Source: Shewanella sp. (GTDB lineage: Bacteria; Pseudomonadota; Gammaproteobacteria; Enterobacterales; Shewanellaceae). From it: a stretch of DNA of 6,485 bases. The notes under the pieces are model-generated. The model was not told the origin of the DNA. It saw only the letters and a list, made by a program, of their open reading frames with translations, and did not search any database. The stretch lies in NCBI GenBank assembly GCA_004195335.1, contig SDWK01000298.1:1-6485 (forward strand), read 5' to 3'. This document shows, one piece after another, positions 1 to 6,329 of the stretch (position 1 is its first letter; each line of letters begins with the position of its first letter). Position numbers and translations under genes: made by a program.

Positions 1-553
1 CTCTGCCATAGGGCAAAATAAATCCGACTTGCGCCCCTAAGCCTAAAGCCGCCATATACAATTCTTTGTTGCTGATCCCACCCGCACCCAGTGCGGCATC
101 GGCAACTTGCATGCCTATCCCGGAAAGCTGTGCCCGTGAAACTTGTTCATTACTGTGTTTGGCCAGCACATGTGCCACTTCATGACCAATAACCGTCGCT
201 AATTGATGCTCATTGTGTGCAACGTTTAATAATCCGGTATAAACACCGATATGCCCTCCAGGCAAGGCAAATGCATTGACTTGCTCGGATTCAAACACAA
301 CGACATCCCAAACGGTTCCGGACTTTGGCAGCACTGCAGTGACCCGCTTAGCGACACAATCTACATAATGGTTTATCGCCGCATCCTGACTTATTTTTTC
401 CTGTTGTTTGATCTGAGTAAATGAGCTCGTGCCCATCTGTTCTATCTCTTGAGAGGAGAAGAGTAATACCTGATTTCGCCCCGTAGGCGATTGATGTGTG
501 GCACAGCCACTCAACAGCAGGAAAGCGATGAATAGGACAGATAAGGTTTTCAT
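1..553 (-). CDS. M48-family zinc metalloprotease lipoprotein, N-terminal part (runs off the left edge)
   Basis: The first 184 residues of a minus-strand gene are present; the 3' end lies outside the window. The start is the ATG at 553-551, with an AAAGGA-type ribosome site 9 bases upstream. Residues 1-17 form a lipoprotein signal: a short basic start, a hydrophobic run and the lipobox LSGC with Cys17 as the acylated residue. The next residue is Ala, not Asp, which by the usual rule favours the outer membrane. Residues 88-110 carry the N-A-F-A-L-P-G-G-H-I-G-V-Y-T-G stretch seen before the active site of M48 peptidases. HEVAH at 124-128 is the HExxH zinc site, with Glu125 as the expected catalytic base. 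The downstream zinc-binding glutamate of the family is not in the window. By family knowledge this is a periplasm-facing protease of the LoiP/Oma1-like group that degrades damaged envelope proteins. The exact subfamily and substrate are not shown. It is separated from dnaJ by about 500 bases and a terminator, so it is probably its own transcription unit. Confidence 0.9.
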   Translation of the reverse strand, partial: MKTLSVLFIAFLLLSGCATHQSPTGRNQVLLFSSQEIEQMGTSSFTQIKQQEKISQDAAINHYVDCVAKRVTAVLPKSGTVWDVVVFESEQVNAFALPGGHIGVYTGLLNVAHNEHQLATVIGHEVAHVLAKHSNEQVSRAQLSGIGMQVADAALGAGGISNKELYMAALGLGAQVGFILPYGR

Positions 554-892
554 GGATGATAATCCTTTATATAAGCTAAGAATTTGTAGCTAAAGACAAA
601 ACAAAAAAAGTAACGAGTGACGAGCTTCAGATTTAAATTAGACGATAAAAGCTCAGAAAAAGATAGCGTAATCTATAACCCCTTATCTAGACAAAACTGT
701 TTTTAATTAGCGCGCTGACTCCATCAACATCATACTGAACTGCCCCAGCCTCGTTACTCCGGTCTCGTCATGATGAACGAGTTTCATCCCTTTATATATC
801 AAGATTCCAGGATAAGAAGGAATATGGACACTGAAACAAGTTTCGGGTGACAAAGGATTATTTCAGCTCATGGCTAGTCGATCTTAAACATT

Positions 893-913
893 CGCGGCTA
901 AAGCCGCTCCTAC
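893..913 (-). repeat. REP-type palindromic element
   Basis: Read on the minus strand this begins GTAGGAGC and continues into GCGGCTTTAGCCGC, a perfect 6-bp palindrome (GCGGCT / AGCCGC at 894-899 and 902-907) with a two-base centre. A GTAG-type head followed by GGAGCGGCTTTAGCCGCG is the classical shape of the repetitive extragenic palindromes found in many copies in gammaproteobacterial genomes, mobilised or maintained by RAYT transposases. Only one copy is visible here, so the repetitive nature is inferred from family knowledge. Confidence 0.75.
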
Positions 914-929
914 ATGGAGAAGATCGTAG

Positions 930-983
930 CCCAGCATTGAGACACCAACTCCCTCTTACACCTTGACCTCAATGGATGCTGGG
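930..983. repeat. Inverted repeat, probable part of an intergenic repeat element
   Basis: CCCAGCATTGAG at 930-941 is mirrored by CTCAATG-GATG-CTGGG at 968-983. The right arm is the exact complement of the left arm except for a 4-base insertion (GATG) that looks like a local duplication. The loop is 26 bases. The pair starts 17 bases after the REP palindrome and may be part of the same composite element. Function unknown. Confidence 0.5.
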
Positions 984-991
984 AATGCCAA

Positions 992-1022
992 GAAATGTAG
1001 GGAGCATTTCAGGTGCCATGGC
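992..1022. repeat. Two small palindromes (hairpin GAAATG/CATTTC and GCCATGGC)
   Basis: GAAATG at 992-997 pairs with CATTTC at 1005-1010 across a 7-base loop. The perfect 8-base palindrome GCCATGGC follows at 1015-1022, inside a longer imperfect one (GG-T-GCCATGGC-G-TCC). A third short palindrome, CTTGA-T-TCAAG, lies at 1035-1045. Each alone is weak. Their density next to the REP and the 930-983 inverted repeat is why they are listed. Confidence 0.35.
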
Positions 1023-1059
1023 GTCCGGGGATAGCTTGATTCAAGTGAAGTCCGTATAT

Positions 1060-1086
1060 AAAAAAGCCCCGCTAATTGCGAGGCTT
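1060..1086 (-). terminator. Rho-independent terminator of the dnaK-dnaJ operon
   Basis: On the minus strand AAGCCTCGC, loop AATTA and GCGGGGCTT form a 9-bp stem with one T-G wobble, followed directly by a run of T (AAAAAA on the plus strand). It begins 21 bases after the dnaJ stop codon and should end the chaperone transcript. Confidence 0.9.
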
Positions 1087-1107
1087 CATTTTATAGCGAG
1101 ATGACGA

Positions 1108-2244
1108 TTAGCTATTTAGATCTTGAAAAAACTTCTTCACACCATCGAAGAAACCTTCAGCCTTGGGGCTATGCTTCTTAGATGATGAACCCGTTAAGGT
1201 CTCATCGAACTCACGTAGTAGTTCTTTCTGACGCTCGTTAAGCTTAACAGGCGTCTCCATTACCACTTTACACAACAAGTCACCTACCGCGTGGCTACGT
1301 ACAGACTTAACGCCTTTACCGCGCATACGGAACATACGACCCGTTTGTGTTTCAGCTGGGATCTTAAGGTTGACCTTGCCGTCTAAAGTAGGGACTTCTA
1401 TCTCACCGCCAAGGGCAGCTTTACTGAATGAAATTGGCACTTCGCAATATAGGTTATTACCATCACGTACAAAGATTGCATGCTCGCGCACACTCACTTG
1501 AACATAAAGATCACCTGGAGGAGCACCGAACTCACCCGCTTCGCCTTCGCCAGAGAGACGGATACGATCGCCATTATCAACCCCTGCAGGGATCTTAACA
1601 GAAAGAGTTTTACTCTTTTCAACGCGACCTTCACCATGACAATTGTTACATGGGTCTTTAATAATCTTACCGCGACCATGACAAGTTGGGCAGGCTTGCT
1701 GAACAGCAAAAAATCCCTGACGCATCTGAACTTGGCCTTGACCATGACAGGTGCCACATGTTGTAGGCGAAGTGCCTTTCTTAGCACCGCTACCATCACA
1801 CACATCACAAGCCGTAAGCTTAGGAATACGTAATTCTTTAGTTATACCTTTAACTGCTTCTTCGAGTGACAACTCGAGGTTATAACGTAAATCACTACCG
1901 CGAGCAGCTTGACGCTGTCCACCGCCGCCACGACGTCCACCACCGAAAATATCGCCGAACACATCGCCGAACACATCGCCAAAGTCCGCATTACCACCGC
2001 CGCCGCGACCACGATTAGGATCAACGCCCGCATGACCAAATTGATCATAGGCAGCTTTCTTATCGCTATCGGTCAGAATTTCGTAGGCTTCTTTCACCTC
2101 TTTAAAACTGGCTTCGGATGCTTTATCTCCGGGGTTGCGATCCGGATGAAATTTCATGGCTAAACGTTTGTAAGCCTTTTTAATTTCACGTTCGCTGGCG
2201 TCACGATCGACGCCTAGTACTTCGTAATAATCTCGCTTTGACAT
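1108..2244 (-). CDS. dnaJ: Chaperone protein DnaJ (Hsp40 co-chaperone)
   Basis: A full-length class I DnaJ of 378 residues, about the usual family length. It delivers unfolded cytoplasmic proteins to DnaK and stimulates DnaK ATPase. The J domain spans about residues 4-70, with the essential HPD motif at 33-35. A Gly/Phe-rich region spans about 77-112 and includes three FGD(V/I) units. Four CxxCxGxG zinc motifs start at 146 (CDVCDGSG), 163 (CGTCHGQG), 185 (CPTCHGRG) and 199 (CNNCHGEG), giving two complete zinc centres. The rest is the substrate-binding and dimerisation part. No key residue is missing. It follows dnaK on the same strand after 128 bases and shares the sigma-32 promoter. The start ATG at 2244-2242 is fixed by the conserved [12 protein letters not shown] beginning. 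The only ribosome-site-like sequence before it is GTGAG, very close to the ATG, so initiation may depend partly on coupling to upstream translation. Confidence 0.98.
   Translation of the reverse strand: MSKRDYYEVLGVDRDASEREIKKAYKRLAMKFHPDRNPGDKASEASFKEVKEAYEILTDSDKKAAYDQFGHAGVDPNRGRGGGGNADFGDVFGDVFGDIFGGGRRGGGGQRQAARGSDLRYNLELSLEEAVKGITKELRIPKLTACDVCDGSGAKKGTSPTTCGTCHGQGQVQMRQGFFAVQQACPTCHGRGKIIKDPCNNCHGEGRVEKSKTLSVKIPAGVDNGDRIRLSGEGEAGEFGAPPGDLYVQVSVREHAIFVRDGNNLYCEVPISFSKAALGGEIEVPTLDGKVNLKIPAETQTGRMFRMRGKGVKSVRSHAVGDLLCKVVMETPVKLNERQKELLREFDETLTGSSSKKHSPKAEGFFDGVKKFFQDLNS
1951..1980. repeat. 12-base tandem repeat inside the dnaJ Gly/Phe region
   Basis: ATCGCCGAACAC occurs twice in exact copy (1951-1962 and 1963-1974), followed by a partial third copy ATCGCC. 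It encodes the repeated FGDV units of DnaJ and is a place where copy number could change by slippage without a frameshift. Similar FGD repeats are normal in DnaJ proteins. Confidence 0.8.
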
Positions 2245-2248
2245 AATC

Positions 2249-2335
2249 TCACGCTTTCTGTGCTGAAGTTGTAGCTGAAGTTAACGCTAAAGTTGCAACT
2301 AAAGTTGAAACAACGGGCGTTAGAGTAAAACTCAT
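2249..2335 (-). CDS. Possible 28-residue small ORF between dnaK and dnaJ
   Basis: On the minus strand an ATG at 2335-2333 opens a frame that ends with TGA at 2251-2249, leaving four bases before the dnaJ ATG. The peptide begins [18 protein letters not shown] and is hydrophobic and rich in Thr, Ala and Ser, ending SAQKA. Much of it is a four-residue repeat of the form xT(L/S)(A/V) encoded by the 12-base tandem repeats at 2263-2310. The ribosome site is weak (GCGGGCG about 5 bases upstream). The start codon lies inside the hairpin at 2315-2342. The spacing to dnaJ suits translational coupling. It may equally be a chance frame in repeat DNA; I do not recognise the peptide. Confidence 0.25.
   Translation of the reverse strand: MSFTLTPVVSTLVATLALTSATTSAQKA
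2263..2310. repeat. Four 12-base tandem repeats in the dnaK-dnaJ spacer
   Basis: Exactly four consecutive 12-base units: CTGAAGTTGTAG, CTGAAGTTAACG, CTAAAGTTGCAA and CTAAAGTTGAAA. The shared core is CTRAAGTT, or AACTTYAG in the transcript. The last four bases of each unit vary. The unit length is a multiple of three, so any frame through it stays open or closed as a block. No known function. Confidence 0.8.
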
Positions 2336-2342
2336 AACGCCC
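2315..2342 (-). promoter_or_regulatory. Hairpin in the dnaK-dnaJ spacer (possible attenuator, processing site or translation control element)
   Basis: GGGCGTTA at 2315-2322 and TAACGCCC at 2335-2342 are perfect complements. An inner GAG/CTC pair (2323-2325 and 2331-2333) extends the stem past a single bulged base to a 5-base loop. It begins 31 bases after the dnaK stop codon. No T-run follows in the direction of transcription, so it is not a standard terminator. It could protect the dnaK message 3' end, lower dnaJ expression relative to dnaK, or mask the start codon of the small ORF at 2249-2335. Confidence 0.6.
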
Positions 2343-2372
2343 GCATAAAATAATTTAGGGGGTTAGCCTACA

Positions 2373-4295
2373 TTATTTCTTGTCATCTTTCACTTCTTCA
2401 AACTCAGCATCAACAACATCTTCATCTGACTTAGCATCTTGTGCTTCACCTTCCGGAGCTTGTTGTCCTTGCTCAGCTTGTGATTTAGCTTGGGCAATTT
2501 CCATCAACTTCGAAGACGCTTCCATCAGCTCTTGAGTTGACTTCTCGATAGCTTCTTTGTCGTTACCTTTCATCGCGGTATCAACAGCGGCCATTGCCGT
2601 TTCAATTTTCTCTTTTTCGTCAGCTGGTAATGCTTCACCGGCTTCTTCAATCTGCTTCTTAGTCGAGTGAACCATGCCATCAGCTTGGTTACGCGCCTTA
2701 ACTAGCTCTTCGAACTTAGCATCTTCATCAGCATGAGCTTCAGCATCACGAACCATAGCTTCAACTTCTTCTTCACTTAGACCAGAAGAAGCTTTAATGG
2801 TGATGTTCTGCGCTTTACCGGTTTTCTTATCGGTAGCAGAAACATGCAAGATACCATCGGCATCGATATCGAAACCCACTTCAATCTGTGGCATACCACG
2901 TGGAGCGGCTTCGATACCTTCTAGGTTGAATTGACCCAAAGACTTGTTACCACTTGACTGCTTACGCTCACCTTGAAGTACGTGAATCGTAACCGCATTT
3001 TGGTTGTCGTCAGCTGTCGAGAAAGTTTGTGAAGCTTTAGTCGGGATAGTGGTGTTCTTCTCGATAAGCTTTGTCATTACGCTACCCATAGTCTCAATAC
3101 CTAGAGACAGAGGCGTAACGTCAAGTAGAAGTACGTCTTTCACATCACCAGAAAGGACACCGGCTTGAACTGCCGCACCGATTGCAACCGCTTCATCAGG
3201 GTTAACATCTTGACGTAACTCTTTACCGAAGAAGCTAGAGACTTCAGAACGTACTTTAGGCATACGAGTCTGACCACCAACAAGAATCACTTCGTTGATA
3301 TCTGAAACACTAAGATCTGCATCAGCTAGCGCCACTTTCAATGGCTCAAGAGTACGCATTATCAAATCTTCAACTAAAGATTCAAGCTTGGCACGAGTGA
3401 TCTTAACCACTAAGTGCTTAGGACCTGTTGCATCAGCAGTGATGTATGGCAGGTTAACTTCTGTTTGAGTCGTGCTTGAAAGTTCAATCTTAGCTTTCTC
3501 AGCAGCTTCTTTTAGACGCTGCATAGCCAATGGGTCGTTACGCAAGTCCAGACCTTGATCTTTCTTAAACTCATCCGCAAGATACTTAATCATACGGTTA
3601 TCAAAATCTTCACCACCTAAGTGAGTATCACCGTTAGTCGCAAGTACTTCAAACGTTTGCTCGCCATCAACGCTGTCAATTTCGATGATAGAAATATCAA
3701 AAGTACCACCACCTAAATCGTATACTGCAACGATATTATCGCCTTGCTTCTTATCAATACCGTAAGCAAGTGCAGCTGCTGTTGGCTCGTTGATAATACG
3801 CTTAACTTCAAGACCTGCGATGCGACCCGCATCTTTAGTCGCTTGACGTTGTGAATCGTTAAAGTAAGCAGGAACCGTAATAACGGCTTCAGTCACTTCT
3901 TCACCTAAGAAATCTTCGGCTGTTTTCTTCATCTTCTTCAAGATTTCAGCTGAGATTTGTGGTGGAGCCATTTTCTTGCCTTGTGCTTCAACCCATGCAT
4001 CGCCGTTGTCGGCGCTGATGATTTTGAATGGCATGATATCAACGTCACGTTGAACTTCGTCATCTTTAAAACGACGACCAATTAGACGCTTAATAGCAAA
4101 TACTGTATTAGTTGGGTTTGTTACCGCCTGACGCTTTGCAGACTGGCCTACTAGGGTTTCATCAGCTGTGTATGCGATGATTGAAGGAGTCGTACGATCG
4201 CCTTCAGCATTCTCCAAAACACGTGCTACGCCGCCATCTAGTACAGCTACGCAAGAGTTAGTTGTGCCTAAATCGATACCAATAATTTTACCCAT
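2373..4295 (-). CDS. dnaK: Chaperone protein DnaK (Hsp70)
   Basis: A complete Hsp70 of 640 residues, essentially the same length as the enterobacterial protein. It binds exposed hydrophobic segments of cytoplasmic proteins in an ATP-driven cycle with DnaJ and GrpE; grpE is not in this window. The nucleotide-binding domain covers about 1-385, with the phosphate-1 motif [10 protein letters not shown] near the start, DLGGGTFD at 193-200 and the [11 protein letters not shown] adenosine motif at 337-346. The interdomain linker [10 protein letters not shown] is at 387-396. The beta substrate-binding domain follows to about 505, then the helical lid. The tail is acidic and ends EEVKDDKK, close to the EEVKDKK end typical of gammaproteobacterial DnaK. 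The start ATG at 4295-4293 has a strong AGGAG ribosome site 6 bases upstream. It is the first gene of the operon and is expected to be heat-inducible from the sigma-32 promoter upstream. Confidence 0.99.
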   Translation of the reverse strand: MGKIIGIDLGTTNSCVAVLDGGVARVLENAEGDRTTPSIIAYTADETLVGQSAKRQAVTNPTNTVFAIKRLIGRRFKDDEVQRDVDIMPFKIISADNGDAWVEAQGKKMAPPQISAEILKKMKKTAEDFLGEEVTEAVITVPAYFNDSQRQATKDAGRIAGLEVKRIINEPTAAALAYGIDKKQGDNIVAVYDLGGGTFDISIIEIDSVDGEQTFEVLATNGDTHLGGEDFDNRMIKYLADEFKKDQGLDLRNDPLAMQRLKEAAEKAKIELSSTTQTEVNLPYITADATGPKHLVVKITRAKLESLVEDLIMRTLEPLKVALADADLSVSDINEVILVGGQTRMPKVRSEVSSFFGKELRQDVNPDEAVAIGAAVQAGVLSGDVKDVLLLDVTPLSLGIETMGSVMTKLIEKNTTIPTKASQTFSTADDNQNAVTIHVLQGERKQSSGNKSLGQFNLEGIEAAPRGMPQIEVGFDIDADGILHVSATDKKTGKAQNITIKASSGLSEEEVEAMVRDAEAHADEDAKFEELVKARNQADGMVHSTKKQIEEAGEALPADEKEKIETAMAAVDTAMKGNDKEAIEKSTQELMEASSKLMEIAQAKSQAEQGQQAPEGEAQDAKSDEDVVDAEFEEVKDDKK

Positions 4296-4348
4296 GTGGT
4301 GCTCCTGAAATCTTCTCTGTAAAAGCTAAATATGTTATCTGATTGGAG

Positions 4349-4377
4349 ATATGGGGATGGACTAAACTATTTTCAAG
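4349..4377 (-). promoter_or_regulatory. Sigma-32 (heat-shock) promoter of dnaK-dnaJ
   Basis: On the minus strand CTTGAAA (4377-4371), a 14-base spacer and CCCCATAT (4356-4349) match the RpoH consensus CTTGAAA / CCCCATnT at every defined position. Transcription should start near 4340-4343, giving a leader of about 45 bases before the dnaK ATG. No CIRCE (HrcA) operator is seen. Confidence 0.93.
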
Positions 4378-4538
4378 CCTTAGTTTTGGCTTTAGCTTCG
4401 AGTCCTACACTTCCCGATATCTTTCCTTAACACCCTATATTGGGTCGTTGATACCTAATACAAGGGGAGGATAGGTAAAAATATAGTGACATGGACGATT
4501 TTTTTGATCGTGAACTCATAATTTAAAACAGGATAACG

Positions 4539-4544
4539 TATAAT
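4539..4544 (+). promoter_or_regulatory. Possible distal -10 box for the transporter gene
   Basis: A perfect TATAAT lies about 100 bases before the transporter start. No reasonable -35 hexamer sits 16-18 bases upstream, so on sequence alone this is weak. A transcript from here would have a leader carrying the inverted repeat at 4566-4597, which would avoid the leaderless problem of the proximal box. Confidence 0.25.
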
Positions 4545-4631
4545 GCATACAATAAATGAGGGTGACGATTTTTATTATCAGTAAGAAATTAAAATCGACA
4601 CCGAGTTGTCTCAACGTAAAGTTTTTGAAAT

Positions 4632-4640
4632 TGGTATAAT
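4632..4640 (+). promoter_or_regulatory. Extended -10 promoter element just before the transporter gene
   Basis: TGGTATAAT matches the extended -10 consensus TGnTATAAT exactly. The best -35 candidate at 18-base spacing is TCAACG (4611-4616), which is poor, as is common for extended -10 promoters. Transcription would begin around 4646-4648, on or just after the proposed TTG start codon at 4644. Either this box is not the working promoter or translation starts in an unusual way. Confidence 0.4.
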
Positions 4641-4643
4641 TAA

Positions 4644-5567
4644 TTGAAACAATCCAATCAGGCTTATCTGTACGGCATCGGCGCTATCTGCCTTTGGTCT
4701 ACTGTAGCCACAGCCTTTAAACTGGCGTTAGCCCACTTTACTCCATTACAGTTGGTATTTGTCGCCGTCATTACTTCGATATTTGCCTTAGCTATTATTC
4801 TTACGGCACAAGGCAAACTGAGCTTAATAGGCACTCAGTTCTCTCAACGCCCACTGTTTTATCTGCAAACCGGGTTACTCAATCCATTTCTCTATTATCT
4901 GGTGTTATTTAAAGCCTACGACCTTTTACCGGCTCAACAAGCCCTTTCGCTCAATTACACTTGGGCGATTTTATTGCCACTGCTTTCGGTCCCATTATTA
5001 GCTCAGAAGCTGAGAAAGAGTGACATCACCTCAGCCATCGTCGCGTATTTAGGGGTATTTGTCATCGCCACAAACGGTGATCTGACGGGATTTTCATTTG
5101 AAAGTGGCACCGGAGTCATGCTGGCACTGACCAGTACACTACTCTGGTCGCTCTATTGGATCATCAATACTAAAGACAAGGGCGATCCTGTTGTCAGCTT
5201 ACTGCTTAGCTTTCTTGTTGGCTTACCGTTTATCTTAGTGACCTTGTTAGCCACTCAAGAGTTGCCAAGCTGGAACGCGCAAGCTTTTGCTGCTGGCATC
5301 TATGTGGGTCTGTTTGAGATGGGTATCACCTTCGTGCTTTGGTTAGTGGCTTTGAAGAAAGCCGATCGCACCGCTAGCATCAGCACTATGGTATTTATGT
5401 CTCCGGTAATGTCTATTGGCTTTATTGCCTGGATATTGCAAGAGGAGATCGCTAAATCGACCTATGTGGGACTAAGCCTTATCCTGATGGCCCTAGCCCT
5501 ACAGCAGTTATTACCTCATCTGAATAAACTGCGCGGTAAAGTTAGCACCACCGGTGAATCAATATAG
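4644..5567 (+). CDS. EamA/DMT-superfamily transporter, ten membrane helices
   Basis: A 307-residue inner-membrane protein with two tandem EamA-type halves, about residues 8-144 and 155-290. Ten hydrophobic segments can be picked out at roughly 8-28, 35-54, 71-90, 96-119, 128-144, 156-175, 184-204, 213-236, 246-265 and 273-291. Typical family marks include the Trp-containing first helix (CLWSTVATAFKLAL), the NYTWAILLPLLSVPLL segment closing half one, LLWSLYWI at the start of half two and the MSPVMSIGFIAWILQEEI segment near the end. Members export or import amino acids, metabolites or drugs; the substrate cannot be told from sequence. The start is TTG at 4644, directly preceded by an in-frame TAA at 4641-4643. 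There is no other usual start codon before the first helix and no good ribosome site, so the start is less certain than the gene. The gene is divergent from dnaK and ends at a strong terminator. Confidence 0.9.
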   Translation: MKQSNQAYLYGIGAICLWSTVATAFKLALAHFTPLQLVFVAVITSIFALAIILTAQGKLSLIGTQFSQRPLFYLQTGLLNPFLYYLVLFKAYDLLPAQQALSLNYTWAILLPLLSVPLLAQKLRKSDITSAIVAYLGVFVIATNGDLTGFSFESGTGVMLALTSTLLWSLYWIINTKDKGDPVVSLLLSFLVGLPFILVTLLATQELPSWNAQAFAAGIYVGLFEMGITFVLWLVALKKADRTASISTMVFMSPVMSIGFIAWILQEEIAKSTYVGLSLILMALALQQLLPHLNKLRGKVSTTGESI

Positions 5568-5583
5568 ACAAGCTCTGAACTTT

Positions 5584-5622
5584 CCCAATAAGAAGCCCAC
5601 ATAACGTGGGCTTCTTATTGGG
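5584..5622. terminator. Bidirectional rho-independent terminator between convergent genes
   Basis: CCCAATAAGAAGCCCAC at 5584-5600 and its perfect complement at 5606-5622 form a 17-bp stem with a 5-base ATAAC loop. The GC-rich top of the stem followed by TTCTTATT on both strands lets it act in either direction. It begins 16 bases after the transporter stop and lies 41 bases beyond the stop of the minus-strand gene at 5664. Confidence 0.9.
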
Positions 5623-5663
5623 ATGATATTACTGTGGTATTGCTGATTGTATTACTGATGGTG

Positions 5664-6329
5664 TTAATAGTGTTCAACTTCAATCTGCCCCACTCCGACA
5701 TTCACGTTTAATTGACCAAAGCCAGTTTGCTCTTCATTGTAATAAGCTTGCCTGACAAAATTACGTTCTACAGCGACTCTTTCTCCCAAATTTTCTACAG
5801 ATACCTCTCCGACACCTGATTCCAGTGAAGTCGAGTGATAAATAATGTTATGTTTTACTTGGGCATGACCGACGCCTAAATCGATATCAATATCATTTTC
5901 CATATTTGAAACCTCGACATTGCCAACGCCAATATTGAGATTAACCGCCGCCTGACGGGGGAGGTAAATTTTCCACTCCTGTTTAATATCATCCTGCTCA
6001 TTCAGTTTAAGAGTGACCTTTGTAGCACTCTGGTCAACATCCAACTCAATACCACTGATATCCGCACTCCCCCAGAGCGTGAACCAGCTCGTCTCGGTCT
6101 GACTCACGATGACTTCGACTCTGATCTCTTGCTCATCGGTGGCAAAAACCTCAACCGAACCGACATCAATATCGAGTAACACTTGTTGACCGCTATAGGC
6201 ATAAAGTTGGCTCAAGGTTCTATCCGAGTCGGCCTGAGCCGAGGTGATAGCCAATGTTGAAAAAGCCGCAGAGATCACCAGTAAACTACTCAGGCTTGCG
6301 GTGATGAGTTTCTTTATCAGTGTATTCAT
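5664..6329 (-). CDS. Secreted protein with glycine-rich beta repeats, DUF4097-like putative adhesin
   Basis: A 221-residue protein whose function is not known. Residues 1-33 form a signal peptide: basic start MNTLIKK, hydrophobic core and an AQA cleavage site before Asp34. The mature part is acidic and beta-rich and carries a recurrent motif of the form (G/D)VGxxxV at about 55-61, 133-140, 151-158, 171-178, 202-209 and 211-218. The copies from 133 to 178 are spaced 18-20 residues apart, as expected of a beta-solenoid-like fold. This pattern, with an early VGSVEVFATDEQEIRVEV segment, resembles DUF4097/putative auto-transporter adhesin head proteins; this is a family resemblance, not a proven match. 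There is no lipobox and no C-terminal anchor, so it is probably periplasmic or released. The start ATG at 6329-6327 has an AAAGGA ribosome site about 10 bases upstream. It converges with the transporter gene and shares its terminator. Adhesion itself is not shown. Confidence 0.75.
   Translation of the reverse strand: MNTLIKKLITASLSSLLVISAAFSTLAITSAQADSDRTLSQLYAYSGQQVLLDIDVGSVEVFATDEQEIRVEVIVSQTETSWFTLWGSADISGIELDVDQSATKVTLKLNEQDDIKQEWKIYLPRQAAVNLNIGVGNVEVSNMENDIDIDLGVGHAQVKHNIIYHSTSLESGVGEVSVENLGERVAVERNFVRQAYYNEEQTGFGQLNVNVGVGQIEVEHY

Larger units (their letters stand above)
554..1059. other. Gene-free spacer between dnaJ and the M48 protease gene
   Basis: No open frame with a ribosome site and reasonable length is visible on either strand. 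The left part (554-700) is AT-rich and must contain the protease promoter; on the minus strand there are TATATAAA-like boxes around 567-575, but no convincing -35 partner. The stretch 700-880 shows nothing recognisable beyond short imperfect inverted repeats such as CTCGT/ACGAG at 764-781. The right part (890-1045) is a series of inverted repeats listed separately. Confidence 0.7.
4296..4643. other. Divergent spacer between dnaK and the transporter gene
   Basis: The dnaK side holds the sigma-32 promoter and an untranslated leader of roughly 45 bases. The transporter side is AT-rich, with two TATAAT boxes (4539-4544 and 4635-4640). A 10-base direct repeat GACGATTTTT occurs at 4494-4503 and 4564-4573. 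An inverted repeat CGATTTT/AAAATCG lies at 4566-4572 and 4591-4597. A 27-codon frame (ATG 4556, stop 4637-4639) ends four bases before the transporter start, but it has no ribosome site. No larger gene is visible. Confidence 0.7.

Noticed and set aside
622..654. GAGCTT/AAGCTC inverted repeat followed on the minus strand by a T-run around 602-609
   Set aside because: The stem is only 6 bp with a 21-base loop, and the T-run is about 12 bases away, so it does not look like a working terminator; there is also no upstream gene needing one.
822..850. Small ORF with an AGAAGGA ribosome-site-like sequence and ATG at 825
   Set aside because: It stops after 8 codons, and nothing else supports translation.
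554..1059. Possibility of a CRISPR array, tRNA or rRNA in the long spacer
   Set aside because: No regularly spaced direct repeats, no tRNA-like arms with a T-loop (GGTTCGAATCC type) and no rRNA signature were seen.
1480..2163. Plus-strand frames of 117 and 84 codons, and minus-strand frames of 104 and 68 codons, within dnaJ
   Set aside because: They are overlapping or antisense shadows of the well-supported dnaJ frame; their products are low-complexity and match no family I recognise.
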